DNA of 64,000 nucleotides. Source: Branchiostoma floridae. Taxonomy: Eukaryota; Chordata; Leptocardii; Amphioxiformes; Branchiostomatidae. The stretch lies in NCBI RefSeq assembly GCF_000003815.2, contig NC_049979.1, forward strand, positions 12,562,766-12,626,765. The letters are read 5' to 3'. The translations under genes were made by a program, and so were the position numbers. Below are positions 63,858 to 64,000 of this stretch, piece after piece. Within the stretch, counting starts at the first letter, position 1. Every line of letters starts with the position of its first letter. The notes beneath the pieces were generated by a model that saw nothing but the letters and a program-made list of their open reading frames with translations, ran no database searches and was not told the DNA's origin.

Positions 63858-64000
63858 GTAAGATGGAGACCATTAGTAATTTGTTTTTTGTTTTGTTTCT
63901 TAAATGTTTGTTCAGTTGATATACAAAAATGTAAGTGTACTGTGTCTACCCTTATCTTATAGTTATACAGCCAAGCGATCATCTTATGCTACTGCACATA

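Overview
The window is animal genomic DNA: short coding exons with GT/AG boundaries, long introns, many small repeat elements and three assembly gaps (13352-13559, 29948-30078, 47904-48568). The gene set is deuterostome and looks pre-duplication (one HEATR5, an LC3C-type LC3, TAF6L, ILVBL). With the MITE- and SINE-rich introns this points to a cephalochordate (amphioxus, Branchiostoma). That assignment is inference from gene content.

Layout. Left edge: the N-terminal exon of mitochondrial pyruvate carboxylase (minus; gene runs off the left), whose probable 5'UTR exon lies head to head with TAF6L (plus, 4958-13951, 11 coding exons). TAF6L faces a convergent secreted WAP-VWC-WAP-VWC protein (minus, 20854-15984, 7 exons). 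After a repeat-rich spacer come an LC3C-type autophagy gene (plus, 24519-29742, 4 exons) and ILVBL/HACL2 (plus, 32708-38324, 10 exons). ILVBL faces convergent GPATCH11 (minus, 42814-39176, 7 exons). GPATCH11 shares a compact CCAAT/NRF1-type divergent promoter with the HEATR5A/B gene (plus; non-coding first exon near 42960-43076, 13 coding exons from 54565, running off the right edge).

The genes are not one pathway. They cover anaplerosis, SAGA co-activator, extracellular disulfide-rich protein, autophagy, ER fatty-acid alpha-oxidation, a G-patch protein, and AP-1 clathrin traffic. Two divergent pairs (PC/TAF6L and GPATCH11/HEATR5) match linkage known in human, the second as a direct head-to-head pair.

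The rest is dominated by non-autonomous mobile DNA, much of it with readable target-site duplications: CAGGG-terminal elements with 5-bp duplications, a 1.55-kb element with about 620-bp inverted arms in a TTAA site, a TACTCTCCAAGCAGAG-terminal family with 9-10 bp duplications, tRNA- and 5S-derived SINEs, long foldbacks, and an 1834-bp element in HEATR5 intron 1 with two apparently identical 479-bp direct repeats. That last element is the most unusual structure seen: each repeat has its own 13-bp inverted termini, and the interior carries near-consensus CTCF-like and RFX X-box motifs. No CRISPR, operon, bacterial or viral gene system was found.
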